A stretch of DNA of 33,898 nt from Zeimonas sp039807785 (GCA_039807785.1 JBDHRX010000020.1:1-33898), one strand, 5' to 3'; positions 1-8,136 are shown, numbered from the stretch's first letter. Made by a program: numbers and translations. Notes: generated from the sequence alone by a model not told the origin.

Positions 1-1051
1 GCTGGCGATCCTCGCCGCGGCCGGGCCCGCGAGCGCCGAGCGGCGCGCCAAGCGCGCGCCGCAGCCGGTTGCCGCGACCGCGCCGGGCTACGCCGAGCGC
101 GCCGAGGTCCGCGAGTTCATCGCCGAGATGGCGGCCCGGCACGGGTTCATCGAGTCCGAGCTGCTGGAGATGTTCGCCCGGACGCGCCGCAGCGACGAGG
201 CGATCCGTCTGATGACGCCCGCCCCGGCCGGCTTCAAGCGCTCGTGGCAGGTCTACCGCAGCCGCTTTCTCGACCCGCTCCGGGTCCGCGAGGGCCTGCG
301 CTTCTGGAACGAGCAGGCCCTCTGGCTCGATCTCGCGGCGCAGCGCTTCGGCGTTCCGGCCGAGATCGTCGTCGCGATCATCGGGGTGGAGACGATCTAC
401 GGGCGGATCACCGGCGACTTCCGCGTGCTGGACGTGCTCGCCACGCTCGCGTTCGACTACCCGCGGCGCGCCGACTACTTCCGCGACGAGCTCGAACAGT
501 TCCTGCTCTACAGCCGCGAGGCCGGGCTCGACGTCTTCGCGGTGCGCGGCTCGTTCGCCGGCGCGATCGGCCTGCCGCAGTTCATGCCCGGCAGCATCCG
601 CCGGTTCGCGATCGATCTCGACGGCGACGGGCGCATCGACCTGCGCTCCAATCCGGCCGACGCGATCGGCAGCGTCGCGAGCTTCCTCGCCGCGCACGGC
701 TGGCGCAGCGGCGAACCGGTGCGCTTCGAGATGAGCTTCGACGATGAGGGGCGGCTCGCGCCGCTGGTCGAGGCCGGCATCCAGCCGCAGTTCACGATCG
801 CCGAGCTCGCCGGCTACGGCATCTCGAGCGCCGGCCCGATCGGGCCGGACATGCCGCTGGCCCTGATCGACCTGCCCAACGGCGACGACCGGCCCAGCTA
901 CTATCTCGGGGCCCGGAACTTCTTCGCCATCACCCGGTACAACCGTTCGAGCTTCTACGCGATGGCCGTCTACGAGCTGGCCCGGACGCTGGCGCAGCAG
1001 CGCCCGGCGCAGGCGCCCCAGGACCGCTCGCCCCAGGACCGCTCACCCTAG
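1..1051 (+). CDS. mltB: Lytic murein transglycosylase B, 5'-truncated by window edge
   Basis: Periplasmic enzyme that cleaves the MurNAc-GlcNAc bond of peptidoglycan to give anhydro-muropeptides. The frame is open from base 2, so the start lies outside the window; 349 residues are visible, close to full MltB length. The first visible residues (LAILAAAGPASA) are the end of a hydrophobic signal peptide, and the mature part starts with an Arg/Lys/Pro/Ala-rich linker. The family motif GVETIYGR carries the presumed catalytic Glu (codon 389-391). It is followed by GAIGLPQFMPGS and DLDGDGRIDL, both typical of the MltB slt fold. No lipobox can be checked because the N-terminus is missing. The ATG at 128 is internal: the residues before it match the family (YAERAEVREFIAEM). 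The C-terminus ends in a duplicated QDRSP tail made by a 15-bp repeat. The gene converges on the exporter gene at 1088. Confidence 0.93.
   Translation, partial: LAILAAAGPASAERRAKRAPQPVAATAPGYAERAEVREFIAEMAARHGFIESELLEMFARTRRSDEAIRLMTPAPAGFKRSWQVYRSRFLDPLRVREGLRFWNEQALWLDLAAQRFGVPAEIVVAIIGVETIYGRITGDFRVLDVLATLAFDYPRRADYFRDELEQFLLYSREAGLDVFAVRGSFAGAIGLPQFMPGSIRRFAIDLDGDGRIDLRSNPADAIGSVASFLAAHGWRSGEPVRFEMSFDDEGRLAPLVEAGIQPQFTIAELAGYGISSAGPIGPDMPLALIDLPNGDDRPSYYLGARNFFAITRYNRSSFYAMAVYELARTLAQQRPAQAPQDRSPQDRSP
1016..1045 (+). repeat. 15-bp tandem duplication at the mltB 3' end
   Basis: CCCCAGGACCGCTCG at 1016-1030 is repeated at 1031-1045 with one change in the last base. It is in frame and doubles the peptide QDRSP just before the stop codon. 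It looks like a recent slippage product in a non-conserved tail. Confidence 0.9.
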
Positions 1052-1060
1052 GGCCGGTCC

Positions 1061-1078
1061 GCACGGCGGCCGTCGTGC
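1061..1078. terminator. Candidate terminator hairpin between convergent genes
   Basis: Bases 1061-1078 form a 7-bp stem (GCACGGC with GTCGTGC, one G-U pair) around a GGCC loop. It lies in the 36-bp gap between the convergent mltB and EamA-exporter genes. There is no T-tract, so intrinsic termination is uncertain. Confidence 0.35.
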
Positions 1079-1087
1079 GAGCCGGCG

Positions 1088-1969
1088 CTAGTCCTCGATC
1101 GGCCGGGCCTCGATCCTGCGCAGCACGGCCATCAGCACCCCGGTGGCGACGATCATCACGATTCCGGCCAGCGAGATCGCGTCGGGGAACTGGCCGAAGA
1201 ACAGCAGGCCGAGGATCACCGCCATCACCGAGTGCGTGTAGCCGAACGGCGCCAGCGAGGCCGCCGAACCGCGCTCGTAGGCGCGCACCAGCAACAGGTG
1301 CCCGAACGCGCCGATCACGCCCATCGCGACGAACAGCAGCGCCTGCAGCGCATTGTCCGGCATCTGCCAGCGACCCGGCGCCACGACGGCCAGCATCGCC
1401 GCCGCGACCAGCGCGCCGATGAACAGCGTCGCCAGCCCGTTGTCCACGCCGGCGAGCTTGCGCGTGAGCAGCTGGTAGCCGACGATGAACAGCGCCGCCA
1501 GCAGCGGCAGCGCGGCTGCCCAGCCGAACAGGGCGCTGCCCGGACGCACGATCAGCAGCACCCCGGCGAAGCTCACCGTCAGCGACAGCCAGGTGCCGCG
1601 CGGAGCCTGCTCGTGCATCAGCGCCACCGCCCCGACGGTCACCAGGATCGGCGCGATCGAGACGATCGCCGTCGCTTCCGCCAGCGGCAGGTAGGCGACA
1701 CTGGAGAAGAAGCACACCGAGGACATCCCGAGGCACACGCCCCGCGCCGTCTGCAGCCACGGGCGGCGCGTCCGCACCAGCGCGCGCCCCATCCGCGGCA
1801 GGAAGATCGCCGCCATCACCAGGACGTGGAAGACGTAGCGCGCCCAGGCCACGAGCAGCGGATGGTGCGTCTGCGACAGGTACTTGGCCACGCTGTCGAG
1901 CAGCGCGAACGACACGCAGGCGCCCACCAGCAGGGCGATCGCGCGCAACGGGGCGTGCTGGGTGTTCAT
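1088..1969 (-). CDS. EamA/DMT-family inner-membrane transporter
   Basis: A 293-residue drug/metabolite-superfamily transporter, probably exporting a metabolite or amino acid; the substrate cannot be read from sequence. It is almost wholly hydrophobic, about ten transmembrane helices in two repeated EamA halves (about residues 8-140 and 150-285). Family signatures include SIAPILVTVGAVALMHE at the end of half one and the YERGSAASLAPFGYTHSVMAVILGLLFFGQ region in half two (broken here by length only; see codons for residues 230-260). The frame stays open upstream to 2233, but that part is Arg/Ser-rich antisense of cysM, so I use the ATG at 1969 (MNTQHAPLRAI). No clear Shine-Dalgarno is seen. It is the last gene of a probable oxyR-cysM-exporter run; next to cysM, export of a cysteine-related metabolite is possible but unproven. 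Confidence 0.85.
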   Translation of the reverse strand: MNTQHAPLRAIALLVGACVSFALLDSVAKYLSQTHHPLLVAWARYVFHVLVMAAIFLPRMGRALVRTRRPWLQTARGVCLGMSSVCFFSSVAYLPLAEATAIVSIAPILVTVGAVALMHEQAPRGTWLSLTVSFAGVLLIVRPGSALFGWAAALPLLAALFIVGYQLLTRKLAGVDNGLATLFIGALVAAAMLAVVAPGRWQMPDNALQALLFVAMGVIGAFGHLLLVRAYERGSAASLAPFGYTHSVMAVILGLLFFGQFPDAISLAGIVMIVATGVLMAVLRRIEARPIED

Positions 1970-2015
1970 GGTGCCGGGGACGCTCGCGACGTGCCGCCGC
2001 CGCAGCGCGGATCGC

Positions 2016-2930
2016 TCAGCCCGGAAAGACTCCCGTCGAGAGATAGCGGTCGCCCCGGTCGCAGACGACGAACACGATCGTGGCGTTCTCGGCCTGCTCG
2101 GCCAGGCGCAATGCGATGACGCAGGCGCCGGCCGCCGAGAGCCCGCAGAAGATGCCCTCCTCGGCCGCCAGGCGCCGCGCCATGGATTCGGCCTGGGCCT
2201 GGGACACCGACTCGACCCGGTCGACCATCGCATGCCGGTAGATCCTCGGCATGTACGCCTCGGGCCACTTCCGGATGCCCGGGATCGACGACCCCTCGGC
2301 CGGCTGGGCGCCGACGATGCACACCGCCGGGTTGCGCTCCTTCAGGTAGCGCGAGACGCCGGTGATGGTGCCGGTGGTGCCCATCGCGGAAACGAAATGC
2401 GTCACCTGCCCGCGCGTGTCGTGCCAGATCTCCGGGCCGGTGGTCTCGTAGTGCGCGGCCCAGTTGTCGTCGTTCGAGAACTGGTCGAGCACCTTCCCGC
2501 GTCCCTCGCGCTGCATCCGGTCGGCCAGGTCACGCGCCCCCTCCATGCCCGCGTCGCCGGACACGAGGACCAGTTCCGCGCCGTAGGCCTTCACCGACTG
2601 GCGACGCTCGAGCGAGAGATTGTCCGGCATGACCAGCACCATCCGGTAGCCGCGCAGCGCGGCCGCCATCGCGAGCGCGATCCCGGTGTTGCCCGAGGTC
2701 GCCTCGATCAGGGTGTCGCCGGGGCGGATCTCGCCGCGCGCCTCGGCGCGCGCGATCATCGCCAGCGCCGGGCGGTCCTTGACCGACCCGGCCGGGTTGT
2801 TGCCCTCCATCTTCCCGAGCACCACCGTCGCGCGGCGCTCGCAGCCGGCGTCCGGGATGCGCCGCAGCCTGACCAGCGGCGTTCGGCCGATCGTCTCCTC
2901 GATCGTCGGATAGCGGGGTCGCTCGCTCAT
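2016..2930 (-). CDS. cysM: Cysteine synthase B (O-acetylserine sulfhydrylase)
   Basis: PLP-dependent cytoplasmic enzyme making L-cysteine from O-acetylserine and sulfide or thiosulfate. At 304 residues it has the usual CysM length. Lys51 in NNPAGSVKDRPA is the PLP Schiff-base lysine; SGNTG (79-83) and the later GTTGT phosphate-binding loop are intact. PEAYMPRIYRHAMVDRV near the C-terminal third is the CysM rather than the CysK pattern. The start at 2930 (MSERPRYPTIEETIGRTPL) matches the family start; the longer open frame back to 3386 is antisense of oxyR. It lies 32 bp downstream of oxyR on the same strand, so transcriptional coupling of cysteine synthesis to the peroxide regulator is plausible but inferred. 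Confidence 0.93.
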   Translation of the reverse strand: MSERPRYPTIEETIGRTPLVRLRRIPDAGCERRATVVLGKMEGNNPAGSVKDRPALAMIARAEARGEIRPGDTLIEATSGNTGIALAMAAALRGYRMVLVMPDNLSLERRQSVKAYGAELVLVSGDAGMEGARDLADRMQREGRGKVLDQFSNDDNWAAHYETTGPEIWHDTRGQVTHFVSAMGTTGTITGVSRYLKERNPAVCIVGAQPAEGSSIPGIRKWPEAYMPRIYRHAMVDRVESVSQAQAESMARRLAAEEGIFCGLSAAGACVIALRLAEQAENATIVFVVCDRGDRYLSTGVFPG

Positions 2931-2962
2931 GGCCGGCTCGCAGGAAGGCGCCGCGCGCCGGT

Positions 2963-3907
2963 TCAGTGGTGGACCGGACGCTCGTCCGGCAGCGGCGTGA
3001 CGCCCGGAAGGCCCGCCTCGAGGATCGCGCGGCGCAGGGCCTCGATCGCCGGCGCGCGCGTGTAGCTCTTGCGCCAGACCAGCGACACGCGCCGGCTGGG
3101 CGGCGGGGCGGTGAACGGGACGTAGCGCAGCAGGTCGTCCTCGCGCGGCTCCGCGCAGGCGCTCCAGGGCAGCACGGTGATGCCGATGCCCGACGCGACC
3201 ATGTGCCGGATGGTCTCGAGCGACGAGCCCTCGAAGGTCTTCTGGATCCCGGCGCTGGCCTGCGAGTAGCGCGACAGCTCCGGGCAGACCTCGAGCACCT
3301 GGTCGCGGAAACAGTGCCCGGTGCCGAGCAGCAGCATCGTCTGCTCCTTCAGCTCGGTGGAGCAGATCGACTCGCGACTGGCCCACGGATGCTCGCGCGG
3401 GACCGCCACCACGAACGGTTCGTCGTAGACGCCCAGCGTGACCAGCCCCTGGGCGGGGAACGGGTCGGCGAGGATCGCGATGTCGGTGTCGCCCTGGCGC
3501 AGCAGCTCGAGCAGCTTGACCGTGAAGTTCTCCTGCAGCAGCAGCGGCATCTGCGGCGCGTCCTCGATCATCCGCGGCACCAGCCGCGGCAGCAGGTAGG
3601 GGCCGATCGTGTAGATGATCCCGACCCGCAGCGGGCCGACCAGCGGGTCCTTGCCCTGGACCGCGATCTCGCGGATCGCGTTGGTCTGCTCGAGCACGCG
3701 CTGCGCCTGCTCGACGATCTGCTCGCCCACCGGAGTGACGCCCACCTCGGCCCCGCCGCGCTCGAACAGCTGGACCCCGAGCTCCTCCTCGAGCTTCCTG
3801 ATCGCGACCGAAAGCGTCGGCTGGCTGACGAAGCAGGCTTCGGCAGCTCGCCCGAAATGCCGCTCGCGCGCAACGGCAACGATGTACTTGAGTTCGGTCA
3901 GCGTCAT
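2963..3907 (-). CDS. oxyR: OxyR, LysR-type hydrogen peroxide sensor/regulator
   Basis: LysR-family regulator activating peroxide defence genes. The 314-residue protein has an N-terminal winged helix (about 1-60, with EACFVSQPTLSVAIRKLEEE) and a LysR substrate domain. The redox pair characteristic of OxyR is present as Cys199 and Cys208 in GHCFRDQVLEVCP, the same numbering as E. coli OxyR. With this pair the protein can be called OxyR rather than a generic LysR regulator. It starts at 3907, 47 bp from the divergent dgoK ATG. An extended -10 motif lies just upstream. Family members usually autoregulate from such divergent gaps, so OxyR might also affect dgoK. RecG and OxyR are often neighbours in proteobacteria; here dgoK separates them. 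Confidence 0.95.
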   Translation of the reverse strand: MTLTELKYIVAVARERHFGRAAEACFVSQPTLSVAIRKLEEELGVQLFERGGAEVGVTPVGEQIVEQAQRVLEQTNAIREIAVQGKDPLVGPLRVGIIYTIGPYLLPRLVPRMIEDAPQMPLLLQENFTVKLLELLRQGDTDIAILADPFPAQGLVTLGVYDEPFVVAVPREHPWASRESICSTELKEQTMLLLGTGHCFRDQVLEVCPELSRYSQASAGIQKTFEGSSLETIRHMVASGIGITVLPWSACAEPREDDLLRYVPFTAPPPSRRVSLVWRKSYTRAPAIEALRRAILEAGLPGVTPLPDERPVHH

Positions 3908-3919
3908 GGCCTCGGCCCG

Positions 3920-3928
3920 ATCATACCA
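3920..3928 (-). promoter_or_regulatory. Candidate extended -10 promoter for oxyR
   Basis: On the minus strand the sequence reads TGGTATGAT, i.e. TGn followed by a 5/6 match to TATAAT. No convincing -35 is present, as expected for an extended -10 promoter. Transcription would start about 6 nt before the oxyR ATG, giving a nearly leaderless message. Confidence 0.4.
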
Positions 3929-3954
3929 AGCGGCCGGTCGTGCATACTGCCGTC

Positions 3955-4935
3955 ATGGTCGCATCCCCCGCTCCCGCGCCGCTGCCGCATGCCGGCCGCG
4001 ACGCGGCCGCCGCCCTGATCGGCCTCGACTGGGGCTCGAGCTCCCTGCGCGCCTGGCTGCTCGACGCCGACGGGCGGGCGCTCGCGCGCGCCGAGTCCGG
4101 CGCCGGCATCGCGACGATCCCGGACGGCGGCTTCCTCGATGCCTTCCAGGCGCTGTGCGGCCCGTGGCTGCGCGCGGCGCCGGCGCTCCCGGTCGTTGCC
4201 TGCGGGATGGTCGGCAGCATCGACGGATGGCGCGAGGCCGGGCGCCTGCCCGCGCCCGCCAGCCTCGACGCGCTGGCGCGGGGCCTGGCGCGCTTCGACG
4301 ACCTGGCCGGCCGGACGTTCCGCGTCGTCCCGGGGCTCGTCGCGCGCAGCGAGATCGATTCGCCGGACCTGATGCGCGGCGGCGAGACGCAGGCTTTCGG
4401 CGCGCTGCGCGGCCGCGACGGGCTGTTCGTGCTGCCGGGCACGCACTGCCGCTGGGTCGAGGTCCGCGAGCGCCGGATCGTCGCCTTCCGCACCTACCTG
4501 ACCGGCGAGCTGCACGCGCTGCTCGGCCGGCACTCGGTCCTCGCGCGCACCGGCGCCGCGGCCGACGATTCGCCGGCGCACCAGGCGCAGGCGCTGCAGG
4601 CGTTCGACGAGGGCGTCGATCACGCCGGCACCCGCCCGGGATCGCTGACGCACCTGCTGTTCACCGCCCGGACCGAGGCCCTGCTCGGCGGCCTGGCGCC
4701 GCACCAGGTGCCCGCCTACGTCTCGGGGCTCCTCGTCGGGACGGAGATCCGCGACGCCGCGGGCTGGGCGCCCGGCGACCTGGTCCCGACGATCGTCGCG
4801 CGCAGCCGGCTGGCCGCGCGCTACGCCAGGGCCATGACGCGGCTCGGCCTGCGCGGCGCGGTCGCCGACGGCGATTCGGCCGCCGCGGGCCTGTTCGCGA
4901 TCGCCCGCGCCGCGGCGCTGATCGAGACGCGCTGA
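3955..4935 (+). CDS. dgoK: 2-dehydro-3-deoxygalactonokinase
   Basis: Kinase that phosphorylates 2-keto-3-deoxy-D-galactonate in the De Ley-Doudoroff galactose/galactonate route. From the ATG at 3955 it is 326 residues; an in-frame GTG at 3940 would add five. The N-terminal ATP-binding motif IGLDWGSSSLRAWLLD, LMRGGETQAFGAL, LPGTHCRWV and TGELHALLGRHS are DgoK signatures. No Shine-Dalgarno is visible before either start. The gene is an orphan: no galactonate dehydratase, aldolase or transporter lies nearby. It stands on the opposite strand between oxyR and recG, suggesting later insertion. The last codons (LIETR, stop) are the first copy of a 14-bp tandem repeat running into the intergenic region. 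Confidence 0.88.
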   Translation: MVASPAPAPLPHAGRDAAAALIGLDWGSSSLRAWLLDADGRALARAESGAGIATIPDGGFLDAFQALCGPWLRAAPALPVVACGMVGSIDGWREAGRLPAPASLDALARGLARFDDLAGRTFRVVPGLVARSEIDSPDLMRGGETQAFGALRGRDGLFVLPGTHCRWVEVRERRIVAFRTYLTGELHALLGRHSVLARTGAAADDSPAHQAQALQAFDEGVDHAGTRPGSLTHLLFTARTEALLGGLAPHQVPAYVSGLLVGTEIRDAAGWAPGDLVPTIVARSRLAARYARAMTRLGLRGAVADGDSAAAGLFAIARAAALIETR

Positions 4936-5001
4936 TCGAGACGCGCTGATCGAGACGCGCTGATCGAGACGCGCTGAACGAGGCGCGCTGAATCGAGCGC
5001 G
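4918..5001. repeat. 14-bp minisatellite at the dgoK stop codon
   Basis: CTGATCGAGACGCG occurs four times without change at 4918, 4932, 4946 and 4960. A fifth copy at 4974 has two mismatches and a sixth at 4988 is more degenerate. The dgoK stop codon is made where copy one meets copy two, so later copy-number change would not alter the protein. The array fills most of the gap between the convergent dgoK and recG genes. Confidence 0.95.
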
Positions 5002-5003
5002 CC
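4982..5003. terminator. Candidate bidirectional terminator between dgoK and recG
   Basis: A perfect 8-bp inverted repeat (GGCGCGCT and AGCGCGCC) with a 6-nt loop lies within the two degenerate minisatellite copies, in the convergent gap. It has no T-run. Confidence 0.4.
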
Positions 5004-5044
5004 GAAGCGGACCCGCCACCGCCCGCGGACCGGCGCCGCCCGGC

Positions 5045-7117
5045 TCAGGCGCGCAGGAACTCCTCGCGCCCGCCGAACCAGCGCTGCAGATGCTCGTCGA
5101 CCCGCGCCGGGTCGTCGCGCAGCAGCCGCTGCGCCACCTCGCGCGCCGCGGCGAGCAAGTCGCCGTCGCGCTCCAGGTCCGCGAAGCGCAGCAGCGCCTC
5201 GCCCGACTGGCGCGCGCCGAGGAACTCGCCCGGCCCGCGCAGCACCAGGTCGCGACGCGCGATCTCGAAGCCGTCGTGGGTCTCGTACATCGTGCGCAGC
5301 CGCTCGCGCGCCGCCGCGGAAAGCGGGGCGCGATACATCAGCACGCAGACGCTCTCGCCCGTGCCGCGCCCGACCCGGCCGCGCAACTGGTGCAGCTGGG
5401 CCAGCCCGAAGCGCTCGGCATGCTCGATCACCATCAGCGTCGCATTGGGGACGTCGACGCCGACCTCGATGACGGTCGTCGCGACCAGCACGTGCAGCGC
5501 GCCGGCGGCGAAATCGGCCATCACCGCCTGCTTGTCGGCGGCCGGCAGGCGGCCGTGGAGCAGCCCGACGCGCAACGGCGCGAGCTCCCGCGCCAGCGCG
5601 GCATGCGTGTCGAGGGCGGTCTGCAGGTCGAGCGCCTCGCTCTCCTCGATCAGCGGGCACACCCAGTAGACCTGGCGGCCGGCCGCCGCCGCGGCCCGCA
5701 CGCGGGCGACGACCTCGTCGCGCCGGCCCTCGGACACGAGCCGGGTGCGCACCGGCTTGCGGCCGGGCGGCAGCTCGTCGATCACCGAGACGTCGAGGTC
5801 GGCGTAGTACGACATCGCCAGGGTGCGCGGGATCGGCGTCGCGCTCATCATCAACTGGTGCGGCAGGACCGCCGACGCGCCCTCCAGCTTGGCGCGCAGC
5901 GCCAGGCGCTGCACCACGCCGAAGCGGTGCTGCTCGTCGACGATCGCGAGCCCGAGGCGGGCGAAGGCGACCGAGTCCTCGATCAGCGCGTGCGTACCGA
6001 TCAGCAGATCGACCTCGCCGGCGGCGGCGCGCTCGCGCACCGCCTTCTTCCCGGAAGCCTTCAGCGAGCCCGACAGCCAGGCGATGCGCACGCCGATCCC
6101 TTCGAGCCAGGGGCCGATCTTGCGCAGGTGCTGCTCGGCGAGGATCTCGGTGGGCGCCATCATCGCCGCCTGCCAGCCGCTGCCGATCGCCTGCGCGGCC
6201 GCCAGCGCGGCGATCACGGTCTTGCCGCTGCCGACGTCGCCCTGCAGCAGCCGGTTCATCGGCTGCGTGCCCGCCAGCTCGCCGCCGACCTCGCTCCAGG
6301 CACGCCGCTGGGCGCCGGTCAGGCGAAACGGCAGCGCCGCCAGCAGGCGCCGCACGAGCGCGCCGTCGGCGAGCGAAGGCGCGCGCTGGCCGGCCCGCGC
6401 CGCCCGCGCCCGCCGCAGCGACAGCTGCTGGGCCAGCAGCTCGTCGAAGATCACCCGCCGCCACGCCGGCGTCGCGCGCTCGTGCAGCGCTTCGGGCGAA
6501 GTGTCGGACGCGGGCAGGTGGATCGCGCGCAGCGCCTCGACGGCCGGCGGCAGCCCGAGCGCGCCGATCGCATCCGGCGGCACCGTCTCGCGCCAGTCGA
6601 GCGACTCCAGCGCGCGCAGGATCGCGGCGCGCAGCCGTGCCTGCCCCAGGCCGGACACGGTCGGGTAGACCGGGGTCAGCGCCCGCGGCAGTGGCTCCCC
6701 GGGATCGACCAGGCGATAGCGCGGATGGACCATCTCCGGCCCGAACAGCCCGCCGCGCGCCTCGCCGAGCACGCGCACGCGGCGCCCCGGCTCGAACTGG
6801 CGCAGCTGCGAACCGTAGAAATGGAAGAAACGCAGCGCCATCGCGCCGGTCTCGTCGCGCAGCTCGACCAGCAGCGTGCGCCGGGGGCGCGCGACCACCT
6901 CGTGGCGGACCACCTCCGCCTCGACCTGGGCCGTCCCGCCGGAGCGCAGCGACCCGATCGGCGTGAGCCGCGTCTCGTCCTCGTAGCGGATCGGCAGGTG
7001 CAGCGCCAGGTCCTGCTCGCGCCGGATGCCCAGCCGCGCGAGTTGCGACGCGAAGGCGGGCGCGGCCCCGGCCCCCGCCTGCGCGGTCCGGGTGCCGGCG
7101 TCGGCCTTGCGCGCCAC
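5045..7117 (-). CDS. recG: ATP-dependent DNA helicase RecG
   Basis: Double-strand DNA translocase that regresses stalled forks and processes branched intermediates. At 690 residues it has the normal length. An OB-fold wedge domain fills about 60-140, followed by helicase domain 1 with Walker A GDVGSGKT (293-300), DEQH box (394-397) and SATPIPRT (425-432). Helicase domain 2 carries ATTVIEVGVDVPNAT and QLRGRVGRG (577-585). The start at 7117 (MARKADAGTRT) gives a short Ala-rich lead before LARLGIRREQDLALHLP, the conserved N-terminus. It lies 19 bp after ridA and closes a run of minus-strand genes, so it probably shares their transcript. Confidence 0.96.
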   Translation of the reverse strand: MARKADAGTRTAQAGAGAAPAFASQLARLGIRREQDLALHLPIRYEDETRLTPIGSLRSGGTAQVEAEVVRHEVVARPRRTLLVELRDETGAMALRFFHFYGSQLRQFEPGRRVRVLGEARGGLFGPEMVHPRYRLVDPGEPLPRALTPVYPTVSGLGQARLRAAILRALESLDWRETVPPDAIGALGLPPAVEALRAIHLPASDTSPEALHERATPAWRRVIFDELLAQQLSLRRARAARAGQRAPSLADGALVRRLLAALPFRLTGAQRRAWSEVGGELAGTQPMNRLLQGDVGSGKTVIAALAAAQAIGSGWQAAMMAPTEILAEQHLRKIGPWLEGIGVRIAWLSGSLKASGKKAVRERAAAGEVDLLIGTHALIEDSVAFARLGLAIVDEQHRFGVVQRLALRAKLEGASAVLPHQLMMSATPIPRTLAMSYYADLDVSVIDELPPGRKPVRTRLVSEGRRDEVVARVRAAAAAGRQVYWVCPLIEESEALDLQTALDTHAALARELAPLRVGLLHGRLPAADKQAVMADFAAGALHVLVATTVIEVGVDVPNATLMVIEHAERFGLAQLHQLRGRVGRGTGESVCVLMYRAPLSAAARERLRTMYETHDGFEIARRDLVLRGPGEFLGARQSGEALLRFADLERDGDLLAAAREVAQRLLRDDPARVDEHLQRWFGGREEFLRA

Positions 7118-7136
7118 CCTGGGGAGACCGGCCCGG

Positions 7137-7526
7137 TCAGTCGAGGACGACGATCGCCTCGGCCTCGAACAGCGCGCCGCGCGGCAGGCTGGACACGCCC
7201 ACCGTGGAGCGCGTCGGATACGGTTGCGCGAAGTGGCGCTGCATCATCTCGTTGACCACCGGGAAATGGGTGAGGTCGGTCAGGAACAGGGTGAGCTTCA
7301 CGCAATGCGCGAGCGAGCCGCCGGCGGCTTCGACCACCGCCTTCATGTTCCGGAACACGCGATCGGTCTGCGCCTCGATGCCTCCGTCGACGATCTGCCC
7401 GGTGGCCGGATCGAGCGCGATCTGACCCGACAGATACACGGTGTTGCCGACGCGCACGGCTTGCGAATACGGACCGATCGCGGCCGGCGCGTCCGGGGTC
7501 GAAATGATGGTTCGGCTTGTCGTCAT
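7137..7526 (-). CDS. ridA: RidA-family 2-iminobutanoate/2-iminopropanoate deaminase
   Basis: Small cytoplasmic YjgF/YER057c/UK114 protein that hydrolyses reactive enamines and imines released by PLP enzymes such as threonine dehydratase. The 129 residues cover the whole fold. GPYSQAVRVGN and YLSGQIALDPATG match the N-terminal half. Arg106 in YPTRSTVGV corresponds to the catalytic arginine of RidA, and FEAEAIV supplies the conserved acidic residue, so it is predicted active as a true RidA rather than one of the Rid subfamilies lacking the arginine. It is 15 bp downstream of the hotdog gene and 19 bp upstream of recG. Confidence 0.93.
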   Translation of the reverse strand: MTTSRTIISTPDAPAAIGPYSQAVRVGNTVYLSGQIALDPATGQIVDGGIEAQTDRVFRNMKAVVEAAGGSLAHCVKLTLFLTDLTHFPVVNEMMQRHFAQPYPTRSTVGVSSLPRGALFEAEAIVVLD

Positions 7527-7541
7527 GGCATTGAACCGGCG

Positions 7542-8111
7542 TCAGGACGCCTTCCTTTCAGGGAGTGGAGAGATGAGACAGGTGGTCGACGCCCAGGCGT
7601 ACATGCGGCCCGCGGCATCGACCAGGCGGCCCTGCGCCACGCCGACCTGGCGCGACACGTTGACCACGTGCGCCTCCGCCCGGACCGGGCCGGTCTTGTC
7701 GGTGAGCGCGCGCACGTAGTTGACCTTCAGCTCGAGCGTGGCGTAGCCGAAGCCCCGGTCGAGCATCGTGTGCACCGCGCAGCCCAGCGCGGAATCGAGC
7801 AGCGTCGCGATGTAGCCGCCGTGCACGGTGCCGATCGGGTTGTAGTAATCGGGCTTCGGCGTGCCCTGGAACACCATGCGTCCGCGCTCGGCCTCCACCG
7901 GCACGAAATCCAGCGTCTGCATGATCGGCGGCGACGGGATCTCGCCGCGCCCGATGCGTTCGAGGAACTCGAGGCCATTGCCGCGGGCCAGCTCCTCGGC
8001 GGGGATCTTCCCCGGCGGCGCCATCAGCAACCGCACCTCGCGTTCGCGCGCCAGCCATTGCTCCAGCGTCGCCTCGACCTCCGCCGCTTCCCTGGCCGGT
8101 TCCGTCGTCAT
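7542..8111 (-). CDS. PaaI-type hotdog-fold thioesterase
   Basis: A 189-residue acyl-CoA thioesterase-like protein. The hotdog core carries NPIGTVHGGYIATLLDSALG (91-110) with Asn91, the HGG turn (97-99) and Asp106 at the active-site positions of the PaaI/4HBT family. The 60-residue N-terminal part, rich in Glu and Arg and predicted helical, is longer than in minimal PaaI proteins. The start is the ATG at 8111 (MTTEPAREAAE); the open frame further upstream is an antisense reading of the TraG-like gene. The substrate cannot be assigned. It stands 25 bp after the TraG-like gene and 15 bp before ridA. Confidence 0.85.
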   Translation of the reverse strand: MTTEPAREAAEVEATLEQWLAREREVRLLMAPPGKIPAEELARGNGLEFLERIGRGEIPSPPIMQTLDFVPVEAERGRMVFQGTPKPDYYNPIGTVHGGYIATLLDSALGCAVHTMLDRGFGYATLELKVNYVRALTDKTGPVRAEAHVVNVSRQVGVAQGRLVDAAGRMYAWASTTCLISPLPERKAS

Positions 8112-8136
8112 CGCCGTCGCCCCTTCGCGGTGTCCA

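Noticed and set aside
2947..2959. GGCGC-CGC-GCGCC hairpin between oxyR and cysM as a terminator
   Set aside because: Only 5 bp with a 3-nt loop and no T-tract, in a 32-bp gap between same-strand genes. Such short G/C palindromes are expected by chance at this composition.
3943..3948. CATACT as a leaderless -10 for dgoK
   Set aside because: It is a 4/6 match with no TG extension and no -35; chance is as likely as function.
4918..5001. Possible CRISPR array
   Set aside because: Units of 14 bp are directly contiguous with no spacers. This is a minisatellite.
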